Below are positions 33,069 to 41,275 of a stretch of DNA of 64,000 bases, piece by piece. Origin of the DNA: Cellulomonas aerilata (lineage in GTDB: Bacteria > Actinomycetota > Actinomycetes > Actinomycetales > Cellulomonadaceae); contig NZ_BJYY01000016.1 of assembly GCF_007991755.1 (NCBI RefSeq), positions 124,001-188,000 on the forward strand, given 5' to 3'. How positions within the stretch are numbered: the stretch's first letter is position 1; every line of letters begins with the position of its first letter. Position numbers and translations under genes: made by a program. The notes below the pieces were generated by a model. That model was not told the DNA's origin and did not search any database. It was given only the letters and a program-made list of their open reading frames with translations.

Positions 33069-34546
33069 TTCGGTCGGGCGCCCGGTGGTCGCATCGCCAC
33101 TGGCGACTCCTGGTGGCGACGCTGATGCTCGGGCTGGTGGCCGACCTCGTCGGAGCGACACGGGTGTCCACAGCACTCTTCCTCGGGTGGCCGGCTGTGG
33201 CCCTGATGCTCGGGACGTGGGCGGCCGTCGACCCGGAGTCCTTTGAGGACGTCGTCGCTGGGCCCCTGCGCCGTCGTGGATGGCGGCGGTGGGCGAGGAA
33301 GGCGTGGCCGTCTCTGACGGCATCGTGCGGTCTGGCGACATCGAGCCGCGACGGCGGGGTCGTCGTTCCCCGGCTGGTCCGCACACGAGCGTCCCGCACG
33401 ACTCTAACTCTGCGAGTGCGGGCGCGCGCCGGGCAAACAGTGGATGACCTGCAGGCGGCGGTCGCGAGGCTCGGTACGGCGGCCGGGGCAGAGGCATGGT
33501 CCGCAGGTCCGGTAGGTCCGGGTGTGCTCGACATCGACCTCGTGATGGGCGACCTTCTCCGGGACGTCACGCAAGCGCCGATGCCGCGCGACGTTGTGGT
33601 CGACGCCGTGCCGATCGGGCGCCGGCAGGACGGGTCCACGTGGTGGCTGCCGCTGCTCGGTCGACACACCCTGGTCGTCGGCGCGTCGGGGTCCGGCAAG
33701 GGCTCGGTGCTGTGGGGCGTGTGCGCTGGCCTCGCACCGGCCGTCTCCGCTCGGTTGGTGCGCCTGTGGGCGGTGGATCTCAAGGGTGGGCTTGAGGTCG
33801 GCGTCGGGGCCGGCTTGTTCTCGGCCGTGTGCACCCGCGAGACGCAGGCGGTGTCGCTGCTGCGGCGGCTGTTGAGGGTCGTCGAGGAGCGCCAGCAGGC
33901 GATGTACGGCGTGTCCCGGAACTTCGAACCGAGGCCGGGCGACCCGGTGCACGTCCTGGTGATCGACGAGCTCGCGGCGCTGACGGCGTACGCGGACAGC
34001 GAGACGCGGACCGAGGCCTCGCGGCTGCTGTCCAAGATCCTGACCCAGGGTCGGGCGCTCGGGGTCGTGGTGGCGGCGTTCGTGCAGGACCCCCGCAAGG
34101 AGACGGTGGGCATGCGGAACCTGTTCACCCAGCGGGTCGCACTGCGGCTGCTGTCGGGGGACGAGTCCCGGATGGTTCTCGGCGACGGTATGGCGTCGGT
34201 AGCGCCGGCTCACACCATCGCCCGTGCGCAGCCGGGCACGGCGTACGTGGTCGACGACGACGGCTCGGTCGACCGGGTCCGCGCCCACTACTGGACCGAC
34301 GATGCCGTCCGCGCGGTGGCCCGGCTGCACCCGGCCCCGGACCTCGGCGACCTGCCGGCCCCGGCGAAGGACGCCGACACGCGCCCGGTGACCGAACCCA
34401 CGCCGACGACCGAGTCGGTGTCCACGGTCGAGGACACCAACGGCATCGCCGCGGTCCCCGGCCCGACACCGGCTCGCAAGCCCCGTGCCCCTCGCAAACC
34501 GAGGGCGCCGCGTGCACCCCGCGCCGAGCAGGAGCAGGCGTCGTGA
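33065..34546 (+). CDS. FtsK/SpoIIIE-type DNA translocase (TraSA-like)
   Basis: 493 residues from the GTG at 33065. Two membrane helices (about 13-30 and 36-52) anchor the protein. The motor domain has Walker A GASGSGKGS (206-214), LWAVDLKGGLE, Walker B VLVIDEL (297-303) and AFVQDPRKETVGMRNLF. The C-terminal tail is rich in Pro, Lys and Arg (ARKPRAPRKPRAPRAPRAEQ) and could bind DNA. In AICEs this single hexameric pump moves double-stranded DNA between hyphae or cells without a type IV secretion system. It overlaps both neighbours by four bases. Confidence 0.9.
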   Translation: MIRSGARWSHRHWRLLVATLMLGLVADLVGATRVSTALFLGWPAVALMLGTWAAVDPESFEDVVAGPLRRRGWRRWARKAWPSLTASCGLATSSRDGGVVVPRLVRTRASRTTLTLRVRARAGQTVDDLQAAVARLGTAAGAEAWSAGPVGPGVLDIDLVMGDLLRDVTQAPMPRDVVVDAVPIGRRQDGSTWWLPLLGRHTLVVGASGSGKGSVLWGVCAGLAPAVSARLVRLWAVDLKGGLEVGVGAGLFSAVCTRETQAVSLLRRLLRVVEERQQAMYGVSRNFEPRPGDPVHVLVIDELAALTAYADSETRTEASRLLSKILTQGRALGVVVAAFVQDPRKETVGMRNLFTQRVALRLLSGDESRMVLGDGMASVAPAHTIARAQPGTAYVVDDDGSVDRVRAHYWTDDAVRAVARLHPAPDLGDLPAPAKDADTRPVTEPTPTTESVSTVEDTNGIAAVPGPTPARKPRAPRKPRAPRAPRAEQEQAS

Positions 34547-36081
34547 GCGAGCCCCCGGGTCTGCGCACGTTCCCCGGGTACACCGAGGACGAAGGGCTCG
34601 ACCTCGGCCACCTGTCGGCTACGGCCGTCGGGGCCATCGTGCAGCGGATCGCGGACGGCTCGGCGGCGCTGTTCGCGGACGTGGCGGCGTCGGTCGGGTA
34701 CTGCTCCAAGCCCGTTCGGTTGGTCGGGTCGTCGCACACGGTCGACGGACGAACCGGCGAGATCGTCGGGTCGTTCTCGTCGGACGGCGCTCCGCTGGGC
34801 GTGGTCTACCGCCCGTGTGGCAACCGGCGGGCGGACGTGTGTGCGGCCTGCTCGCGGGTGTACGCCCGCGACACCTTCGCGATGGTTCGAGCGGGTCTGC
34901 TGGGCGGAAAGACCGTGCCGCAGGAGGTGGCGTCGAACCCTCTCGTATTCGCGACGCTGACCGCGCCGTCATTCGGGTACGTGCACGGCGTCCGGGCCAC
35001 GGGCGGGCATCCGACGGGTGGGCGGTGCCGTCCCCGTGACACGGCGAACCGGTGCGAGCACGGGCGCCCCGTCGGCTGCATGACGGTCCACACCGACGAC
35101 GACCCCGCCGTGGGCGGGCCGCTGTGCGTCGACTGCTACGACTGGGCATCGGCGGTCGTGTGGCAGTGGTGGGCTCCGGAGCTGTGGCGCCGCTTCACCA
35201 TCACCCTGCGACGATCCCTCGCCTCCCGGCTCGGCGTGAGCGAGTCACGCCTGAAGGGACGGGCCTCGGTGCAGTTCGCCAAGGTCGCGGAGTTCCAGGC
35301 GCGAGGGCTGGTCCACTTCCACGCCCTTGTGCGGCTCGACGGCCCGGGCGGGGCAGGATCGCGGGCTCCGCTCGACGGCGGCACTCTGGCGGACCTCATC
35401 CGCGAGGCAGCCGGGTCGGTGTCCTTCGTAGCTCCACCGGTCGACGGTGCGGACGTGTCGCGCAGGCTCGCCTTCGGGGCGCAGCTCGACGCGCGAACCG
35501 TGCGCACCGGCCTGCCGGCGGACGACGATGACGACGACTCCCTGCGTGCCGAGCAGGTGGCCGGCTACCTGGCGAAGTACGCCACGAAGTCGACCGGCAC
35601 CGACCCGGCGTCTCCCCGGCCGCACCTGACGCGCCTGGCGCACACCTGTCGGGCCTTCGCGCAGCGGGCGGCGTCCAGCGACCCTGCGGGCGACCACGAA
35701 GCCGCCGATGACGCGAGCGAGCAGGGCCGGCCCTCGCCGTACGCGCTGCTGGGCAAGTGGGCGCACATGCTCGGCTTCCGGGGTCACTTCTCGACCAAGT
35801 CCCGCCGCTACTCGGTGACGCTCGGCCGGCTGCGTCGTGCCCGGCACCGCTACCGCCAGGTCACCGCCAATGCGGCACGCAACGGCGTCGCGCTGGATAC
35901 CCGCGACCTGGAGGCCCGGCTCCTGGCCGACGACGAGACGACGCTCGTCATCGGCTCGTGGAGCTTTCAGGGGTCCGGGTGGACCAACGCCGGCGACAAG
36001 GCGCTGGCCGACGCGGCAGCCGCTCGTGCGCGTGAGTACGCGCGATGGAGGGCCGAAGGGAAGAGCACATCCAACCGGTGA
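34543..36081 (+). CDS. RepSA-like rolling-circle replication initiator
   Basis: 512 residues from the GTG at 34543. A cysteine-rich N-terminal part (C92, C100, C103; C162, C171; C195, C198) is consistent with zinc fingers. The HUH metal motif is GLVHFHALVRLDG (HFH at 258-260), and GYLAKYATKS (341-350) supplies the candidate catalytic Tyr. This matches the RepSA family of AICEs, which nick the element's origin for replication after excision. A run of Asp (residues 327-332) sits just before the Tyr motif. Confidence 0.88.
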   Translation: MSEPPGLRTFPGYTEDEGLDLGHLSATAVGAIVQRIADGSAALFADVAASVGYCSKPVRLVGSSHTVDGRTGEIVGSFSSDGAPLGVVYRPCGNRRADVCAACSRVYARDTFAMVRAGLLGGKTVPQEVASNPLVFATLTAPSFGYVHGVRATGGHPTGGRCRPRDTANRCEHGRPVGCMTVHTDDDPAVGGPLCVDCYDWASAVVWQWWAPELWRRFTITLRRSLASRLGVSESRLKGRASVQFAKVAEFQARGLVHFHALVRLDGPGGAGSRAPLDGGTLADLIREAAGSVSFVAPPVDGADVSRRLAFGAQLDARTVRTGLPADDDDDDSLRAEQVAGYLAKYATKSTGTDPASPRPHLTRLAHTCRAFAQRAASSDPAGDHEAADDASEQGRPSPYALLGKWAHMLGFRGHFSTKSRRYSVTLGRLRRARHRYRQVTANAARNGVALDTRDLEARLLADDETTLVIGSWSFQGSGWTNAGDKALADAAAARAREYARWRAEGKSTSNR

Positions 36082-36099
36082 TGAGGGAAGGGGAAGGCG

Positions 36100-36315
36100 A
36101 TGGCAAGAAGGAAGCGGTTCGAGGGTGAACCGTTGGCGGGCATGCCGGAGATGCTGACGACGGCCGAGGTCGCTCGGGCGCTCAAGGTGGCGCCGTCAAC
36201 GCTGTGCCGGTGGCGGGCGGCGGGTGTGGGGCCTCGGGTGTTCTGGCTGGGCGAGGCGACGCCGCGGTACCGCGAGGTCGACGTCGTCGCGTGGCTGGAG
36301 CTGGTCTCGGCGTGA
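36100..36315 (+). CDS. Excisionase-like MerR-type helix-turn-helix protein
   Basis: 71 residues, AGGGGAAGG upstream. MLTTAEVARALKVAPSTLCRWRAAGVGP is the DNA-binding helix-turn-helix, followed by the RYREVDVVAWLE wing typical of Xis/AlpA-like proteins. It should bend DNA at att sites and bias the integrase toward excision. The stop overlaps the integrase start (GTGA), so the two are co-translated. Confidence 0.88.
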   Translation: MARRKRFEGEPLAGMPEMLTTAEVARALKVAPSTLCRWRAAGVGPRVFWLGEATPRYREVDVVAWLELVSA

Positions 36316-37391
36316 GCGTGCACAAGCTGCCGAGTGGTCGGTGGCACGCACGGTTGAAGTCGGGCCGCGAGTACGTCGGGAGCCGGACGTTCGACACGCG
36401 ACGGGACGCCATGGCGTGGCTGACCCGGGAGCGGGCTGCGATGGCGGGTGGCATCGATCCTCGCGCGGGGCGGCGGCTCGTCCGCGTCGTCGTGCAGGAG
36501 TGGTTGGAGCAGCGCGAGCACACGGTGTCCGCGAAGACCTTCACCGCCGACGCGGCACTCCCCCGGCTCCTGCCGAAGTTCCTGTCGGCGGTGCAGATCG
36601 GCTCGGTGACGGATCGGGAGGTGTCACGAGCCCTGGTGGCGCTCAACCGCTCGGGGCTGGCGGAGTCCTCGGTCCGGCGCTTTCGGGCGTCGCTGTCGGC
36701 CTTCTTCGCCTGGGCGGTGCTCGAGCGGATCGTGGCGACGAACCCGGTGAAGACGGCACCGATGCCAAAGACGCGGGTGATCCGCAGCGAGATGCGCCCG
36801 TTCTCGGAGGCGGAGCTGGAGGCCTTCCACGCGATGGCAGCCGGGCAGGACGCGCGCCTGGCCGACGTGCTCCTCGTCGCCGGCTGGACGGGCCTGCGGT
36901 GGTCGGAGCTGCGCGAGGTGCGGGTGCGTGACTTTGTCGAGGTGCCGCTCCCGCTGCTGCTGGTCTCGCGTGCCGCGCCGGAGGGCGTCGACGTCAAGAC
37001 GACGAAGTCGGGCCGGCGCCGGTCGGTGCCCGTCAGCGATCGCGTGCTGCCGATCGTCCGGGCCCTGGCGGCGGACCGTCGGCTCGACGATCTGCTGTTC
37101 GTCACCTCGTCGGGGCATCGCCTCCACGCCTCCGCGGTGAAGCGAACGGTGCAGTGGACGGAGGTCTCCGGCGGCCGTCGCATCCACGATCTGCGCCACA
37201 CGGCGGCGTGCCTTTGGCTGGCGCGTGGCGTCGATGCGGTGACCGTCCAGACGTGGCTGGGACACGCGTCGATCGCGACGACGAACATCTACCTGCACCA
37301 CCTCGGGACTACCGCTGACCGGGCCGGATTGGACCGTCTGAACGGTCTGGGGCACACATGGGGAACACGTCGAGAGACCGGGGCGTCGTGA
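36312..37391 (+). CDS. Tyrosine recombinase (AICE integrase)
   Basis: 359 residues from the GTG at 36312. N-terminal arm/core-binding region (1-150) with FRASLSAFFAWAVLERIVATNPV, then the catalytic domain with Arg196 in TGLRWSELREV, Lys near 232, HDLRH (292-296), LGHAS (His318) and Tyr327 in NIYLHH. All catalytic positions are present, so the protein should be active. The gene ends 59 bases before the CCA end of tRNA-Thr, the usual arrangement for a tRNA-targeting integrase. Confidence 0.93.
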   Translation: MSVHKLPSGRWHARLKSGREYVGSRTFDTRRDAMAWLTRERAAMAGGIDPRAGRRLVRVVVQEWLEQREHTVSAKTFTADAALPRLLPKFLSAVQIGSVTDREVSRALVALNRSGLAESSVRRFRASLSAFFAWAVLERIVATNPVKTAPMPKTRVIRSEMRPFSEAELEAFHAMAAGQDARLADVLLVAGWTGLRWSELREVRVRDFVEVPLPLLLVSRAAPEGVDVKTTKSGRRRSVPVSDRVLPIVRALAADRRLDDLLFVTSSGHRLHASAVKRTVQWTEVSGGRRIHDLRHTAACLWLARGVDAVTVQTWLGHASIATTNIYLHHLGTTADRAGLDRLNGLGHTWGTRRETGAS

Positions 37392-37400
37392 GCAAGAGCG

Positions 37401-37443
37401 AAGCCCGCCTCGGGTCCTGCGTTGTCGCAGGCGAGACGGGCTT
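37401..37443. terminator. Two-layer hairpin between integrase and tRNA-Thr
   Basis: AAGCCCG (37401-37407) pairs with CGGGCTT (37437-37443), CTCG (37409-37412) with CGAG (37432-37435), and the inner CCTGCG with CGCAGG around TTGT. It serves both the integrase (+) and the tRNA (-). The hairpin recurs after the integrase remnant at 22697-22738. Confidence 0.8.
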
Positions 37444-37449
37444 TGGCTG

Positions 37450-37525
37450 TGGAGCCGCCTATCAGAATCGAACTGATGACCTTCTCATTACGAGTGAGAC
37501 GCTCTACCGACTGAGCTAAGGCGGC
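37450..37525 (-). tRNA. tRNA-Thr (anticodon CGT)
   Basis: 76 bases including an encoded CCA (37450-37452). The acceptor GCCGCCT pairs with AGGCGGC, the D arm is GCTC...GAGC, the anticodon stem is TCTCA/TGAGA around CTCGTAA (CGT reads ACG), and the T arm ATCAG/CTGAT encloses TTCGATT. The 3' half (37450-37494) is supplied by the integrated element and duplicates 22745-22789. Confidence 0.97.
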
Positions 37526-37660
37526 GACACACACCGGTACCGGGGGGTGCCGGGTGAGCGGGGTCCACTGTAGCCGCCACCGCGCCGGGCACCAAAGCGA
37601 GGCGGGACGGACCCGGACGACGTCACGCGGACCGGTGTGACGCCCGCCCGGGCACGTGGG

Positions 37661-39301
37661 TCAGCAGGTGAGCCCGTCCTCGGGGACGGTCCCCTCGAGC
37701 AGGTAGCCGTCGACCGCGTCGGCGACGCAGTCGTTCGAGCGACCGTAGGCGGTGTGCCCCTCGCCCTCCCAGGTCACGAGCACGCCGGACTCCAGCTGCT
37801 CCGCGAGCCCCTGCGCCCACACGTACGGCGTCGCGGGGTCGTTGGTGGTGCCGATCACGACGATGGGGGCGGCGCCTGGCGCGGTCAGCGGCCCGGCCGA
37901 CCCGCTGGCCGGGTACGGCCAGTCCTGGCAGACCACCCCGCCGTAGGAGAAGAAGCTCGCGACCGTCGGCGCCACCTCGCGGACCTGCGCAGCCTCGGCG
38001 CTCATCTGGGCGGGGTCGGACGACGGCGCGCCGTCCAGGCAGTTGACCGCCGTGAAGGCCTCGGTCTTGTTGGACGCGAACGAGCCGTCCTCGTTCCGCT
38101 CGTTGTAGAGGTCGGCGATGTAGAGCAGGAAGGTCCCGTCGTCCCCGCGCAGCGCCTGGGTGAGCGCGTCGGTGAGGACGCCCCAGTTGGCGTCGTCGTA
38201 CAGGGTGAACGCGATGCCGTAGAACGCGAGCGTCGCCGTGAGCGGACGGCCGGACTCGGTCTCCAGCGGGTTGCGCCGTGCCCGGTCCAGGAGCTCGGCG
38301 ACCTGGGCCATCCCCTCGTCCACGGACCCGGTGAGCGGGCAGCTCTCCCCGCCCTGGCAGTCCTCGACGTACGCGCGCAGCGCGTTCTCGAAGCCGACCG
38401 CCTGCTGACGTCCGACCTCGGCGGCGTCGAGGCGCGGGTCGAGTGCGCCGTCCAGCACGAGCCGTCCCACCCGGTCGGGGAACAGCTCGGCGTAGTTGGC
38501 GCCGAGGGACGTGCCGTAGGAGTACCCCAGGTACGTCAGCGACTCGTCCCCGAGCGCGGCGCGCAGCACGTCGAGGTCGCGGGCCGCGCTGACGGTGTCC
38601 ACGTGGCCCAGCAGGGAGCCGGTGTTCTCGGCGCACGCCTCACCCAGGGCCCGGTACGCCGCCCGCGCCTCCTCGATCCCCGCGTCGGTGCTGAAGTCGA
38701 AGTCCCGGGAGAGCAGCTCGTCCTTCGCCGCGTCGTCCAGGCACGTCACCGGTGCTGACGACTGCACCCCGCGGGGGTCGAAGCCGACGAGGTCGTAGCG
38801 GTCGCGCACCCGCTCGGACACCCGCTCGCTCCCGCCGGCCGACACGAACTCCACCCCGGAGGCGCCCGGTCCGCCCGGGTTGACGAGCAGGGACCCGACC
38901 GCCTCGCCCGACGACGCGGGCAGCCGGTTGAGCGCGAGGTCGATGCTGCCGGCGGCCGGGTCCGCGTAGTCGATCGGCACGCGCGCCGTCGTGCACTGGA
39001 GGTCGCCGCAGGCCGTCCACTGCAGCGTCTGCTCGTAGAACGGCGCCAGGGCGTCCGTGGGTGCGCCGCCCACCCCGGGCTCCGCCGACGACGACGCGGC
39101 CGGCACGGGGGCCTGGTGCTTCTCCGGGGTCGCGCAGCCCGCCAGCAGGACCGCGGCGGCACCGACGAGCGCCGTGAGGCGCCGCAGCGACCGCGATCCC
39201 CGGGACGACGACGCCGGCACGGGCGCGGAGGGCGCGGCGGGAACGGTCGGCGGGGTCGGTGCGGGGACGGTCGGGAGGGCACGGCGGGAGCGGGACGGCA
39301 C
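37661..39301 (-). CDS. Exported TAP-family alpha/beta-hydrolase lipoprotein (peptidase)
   Basis: 546 residues: a proline-rich cytoplasmic leader, hydrophobic core and lipobox LLAGC, then a mature enzyme. LLVNPGGPGASG forms the oxyanion region, GYSYGT carries the nucleophilic Ser, TTNDPATP the Asp and GEGHTAYG the His; the C-terminal TAP-like domain has paired cysteines. Related Streptomyces enzymes (SlpD/SlpE, tripeptidyl aminopeptidases) cleave peptides at the cell surface. A start closer to the basic RSLRR motif is possible because the first 30 residues are low-complexity. It sits between tRNA-Thr and holB, a usual actinobacterial position. Confidence 0.87.
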   Translation of the reverse strand: MPSRSRRALPTVPAPTPPTVPAAPSAPVPASSSRGSRSLRRLTALVGAAAVLLAGCATPEKHQAPVPAASSSAEPGVGGAPTDALAPFYEQTLQWTACGDLQCTTARVPIDYADPAAGSIDLALNRLPASSGEAVGSLLVNPGGPGASGVEFVSAGGSERVSERVRDRYDLVGFDPRGVQSSAPVTCLDDAAKDELLSRDFDFSTDAGIEEARAAYRALGEACAENTGSLLGHVDTVSAARDLDVLRAALGDESLTYLGYSYGTSLGANYAELFPDRVGRLVLDGALDPRLDAAEVGRQQAVGFENALRAYVEDCQGGESCPLTGSVDEGMAQVAELLDRARRNPLETESGRPLTATLAFYGIAFTLYDDANWGVLTDALTQALRGDDGTFLLYIADLYNERNEDGSFASNKTEAFTAVNCLDGAPSSDPAQMSAEAAQVREVAPTVASFFSYGGVVCQDWPYPASGSAGPLTAPGAAPIVVIGTTNDPATPYVWAQGLAEQLESGVLVTWEGEGHTAYGRSNDCVADAVDGYLLEGTVPEDGLTC

Positions 39302-39405
39302 GCGTCCACGGTAACCGGCGCCTGCGACACGGGTCGCCGCCGCCCACCCCGGTCCTCCGGCCGACGCACCGCGCCCGTCCGGCGACCGGGACGACGCCCT
39401 GCTGC

Positions 39406-40542
39406 TCAGCCCTGCGGTCGCAGGGCGATCGCCATCGCCTCCACCGCGAGCAGCGGCGCGACGTTCCCGGCCAGCCGCGTCCGCGCCTCGCCGATCGCGT
39501 CCATGCGCCGCAGCGTCTGCTCGGGCGTGCTGCGCGCCGCGAGAGCCGTGACGTCGTCCACCAGCTCGGTGTTGACCAGCTCCACCCCGGCCCCCAGCTG
39601 GACGACGAGCACGTCGCGGTACAGGGACAGCAGGTCGACCATCGACCGGTCCAGGACGTCGCGCTGCGCCCGGGTGGCCCGGCTCTTCTGGTCCTTCTCG
39701 AGCTGGGTGACCTGCGCGCGCAGGCTCGGCGGCAGGGTCGTCGCGCCCTGCGCGCCCAGCGCGTGCAGGAGCGCCGCCTTCTCCTGCGCGTCGCGGTGCT
39801 CGGTCGCGGCCCTGGCCTCCTCCTGCGCGACCTCGACGAGGTCGCCGGCCGCCAGCACGGCGTCGCCGACGCCGCGGATCGCGCCGGGGATGGCCAGCAC
39901 CTTCGCGCGCCGGGCGCGTGCCTCGGGGTCGCGGGCGAGCCGCCGGGCGATCCCGATGTGGCTCTGCGACGCCCGGGCGGCCACCGCGGCGACCCGCGGG
40001 TCCACCCCGTCACGGGTGACGAGCAGCTGGGCGACCGCGTCGACCGGCGGCACCCGCAGGGCGACCGAGCGTGACCGGGAGCGCAGCGTCAGCACGACGT
40101 CCTGCGGACTGGGGGCGCACAGCAGCCAGACCGTGCGCGGGGGCGGCTCCTCGATCGCCTTGAGCAGCACGTTCGACGTCCGCTCGGCCATCCGGTCGGC
40201 GTCCTCGACGATGATGACGCGCCACCGCCCCTCGGACGGGCTGCGCTGGGCGAGCGAGACCAGCGAGCGGGTCTCGTCGATCTTGATGCCGACGAGCTCG
40301 GTGGCGACGACCGTGACGTCGGCGTGGGTGCCCGCGAGCGCCGTCGTGCACGCCTGGCAGCGACCGCAGCCGCCGCGCTCGCACTGCAGCGCCGCCGCGA
40401 ACGCGCGCGCGGCGTTGGACCGTCCCGAGCCGGGCGGCCCGGTCAGCAGCCAGGCGTGGGTCATCGCCGACGGGTCCTGGACCGCGGTGCGCAGCACCGC
40501 GACCGCGGCCTCCTGCCCGACGACGTCGTCCCACACGCTCAT
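39406..40542 (-). CDS. holB: DNA polymerase III delta' subunit
   Basis: 378 residues starting MSVWDDVVGQEAAVAVLRTA. It has a clamp-loader AAA+ fold with GPPGSGRSNAARAF at the P-loop, where Arg replaces the usual Lys (a non-ATP-binding delta' feature), and a zinc module CERGGCGRCQAC. IIVEDADRMAERTSNVLLKAIEEPP is the family's strongest block, followed by LTLRSRS in place of the SRC sensor. The ATG overlaps the tmk stop (ATGA), so the two form an operon. Confidence 0.93.
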   Translation of the reverse strand: MSVWDDVVGQEAAVAVLRTAVQDPSAMTHAWLLTGPPGSGRSNAARAFAAALQCERGGCGRCQACTTALAGTHADVTVVATELVGIKIDETRSLVSLAQRSPSEGRWRVIIVEDADRMAERTSNVLLKAIEEPPPRTVWLLCAPSPQDVVLTLRSRSRSVALRVPPVDAVAQLLVTRDGVDPRVAAVAARASQSHIGIARRLARDPEARARRAKVLAIPGAIRGVGDAVLAAGDLVEVAQEEARAATEHRDAQEKAALLHALGAQGATTLPPSLRAQVTQLEKDQKSRATRAQRDVLDRSMVDLLSLYRDVLVVQLGAGVELVNTELVDDVTALAARSTPEQTLRRMDAIGEARTRLAGNVAPLLAVEAMAIALRPQG

Positions 40543-41192
40543 CGGGACGTGACCTCGTCCCGGACGCCCAGCGCGGCGGCGACGCGAGCGCGCACGGCGG
40601 CCTGCACCTCGTCCACGGGACGTCCCGCGTCCAGCACGAGCCAGCGCCCGGTCCGGTCGGCGGCCGCCCGGGCGAGGAAGGACCGGCGGGTGCGGCGGTG
40701 GAACTCGTCGCCGGCGCGCTCCAGCCGGTCGGGGTCGCCGCGCAGGCGCCCCAGCCCGTCCGCCGGGTCCAGGTCGAGCAGCACCGTCAGGTGCGGCAGG
40801 AGACCGCCGACCGCCCACAGCGAGAGCTGCTCGACCTCCGCCTCGCCCAGGTCCCGGCCGTTGCCCTGGTAGGCGACGGAGGAGTCCAGGTACCGGTCGG
40901 TCAGCACCACGGCCCCGCGCTCGAGCGCCGGCCGGACGAGGGAGTGCACGTGGTGCGCCCGGTCGGCGGCGTACAGCAGCGCCTCGGTGCGCGGGTCGAC
41001 GTCCTCACCGTGCAGCACCGCCTCGCGCAGGGTCCGGCCCAGCGCGGTGCCGCCCGGCTCGCGGGTCAGCACCACCTCGCGGCCGAGCGACTCGCCCAGC
41101 CATGCGCCGAGCAGCCGGAGCTGGGTGGTCTTGCCCGCCCCGTCGCCGCCCTCGAACGACACGAAGTAGCCGGCGTGGGGAGGGGTCGTCAC
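40539..41192 (-). CDS. tmk: Thymidylate kinase
   Basis: 217 residues from the GTG at 41192. P-loop FEGGDGAGKTTQ, TREPGGTALGRTLRE, the DR(Y/H) element VLTDRYLDSSVAYQG and LLDLDPADGLGRL are diagnostic. It phosphorylates dTMP to dTDP. The frame is open far upstream, but family length and the FEGGDGAGKT position fix this start. It precedes and overlaps holB. Confidence 0.94.
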   Translation of the reverse strand: MTTPPHAGYFVSFEGGDGAGKTTQLRLLGAWLGESLGREVVLTREPGGTALGRTLREAVLHGEDVDPRTEALLYAADRAHHVHSLVRPALERGAVVLTDRYLDSSVAYQGNGRDLGEAEVEQLSLWAVGGLLPHLTVLLDLDPADGLGRLRGDPDRLERAGDEFHRRTRRSFLARAAADRTGRWLVLDAGRPVDEVQAAVRARVAAALGVRDEVTSR

Positions 41193-41275
41193 GTGCGCCA
41201 GGGTAGCCCGCGGGGACGACAGGCCCGCGGGGCGCGGCCCGGCCCCCCGCTCGGCGCGGGCGGCCGGGCAGCCGG

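Larger units (their letters stand above)
22745..37494 (+). mobile_element. pSAM2-type integrative and conjugative element (AICE) in tRNA-Thr
   Basis: The ends are two identical 45-bp copies of the 3' half of tRNA-Thr (22745-22789 and 37450-37494). The right arm has the standard AICE core on one strand: NUDIX (Pif-like, divergent), GntR, Pra-like, FtsK-like, Rep, Xis, Int, each with 0-4 base overlaps from Pra through Int except for one short gap. The left arm (about 23.1-31.2 kb) is cargo, partly of lower GC: membrane protein, WD40-Roc-TIR protein, unknown membrane pair and small membrane protein. All core motifs are intact, so the element looks functional. Confidence 0.88.
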
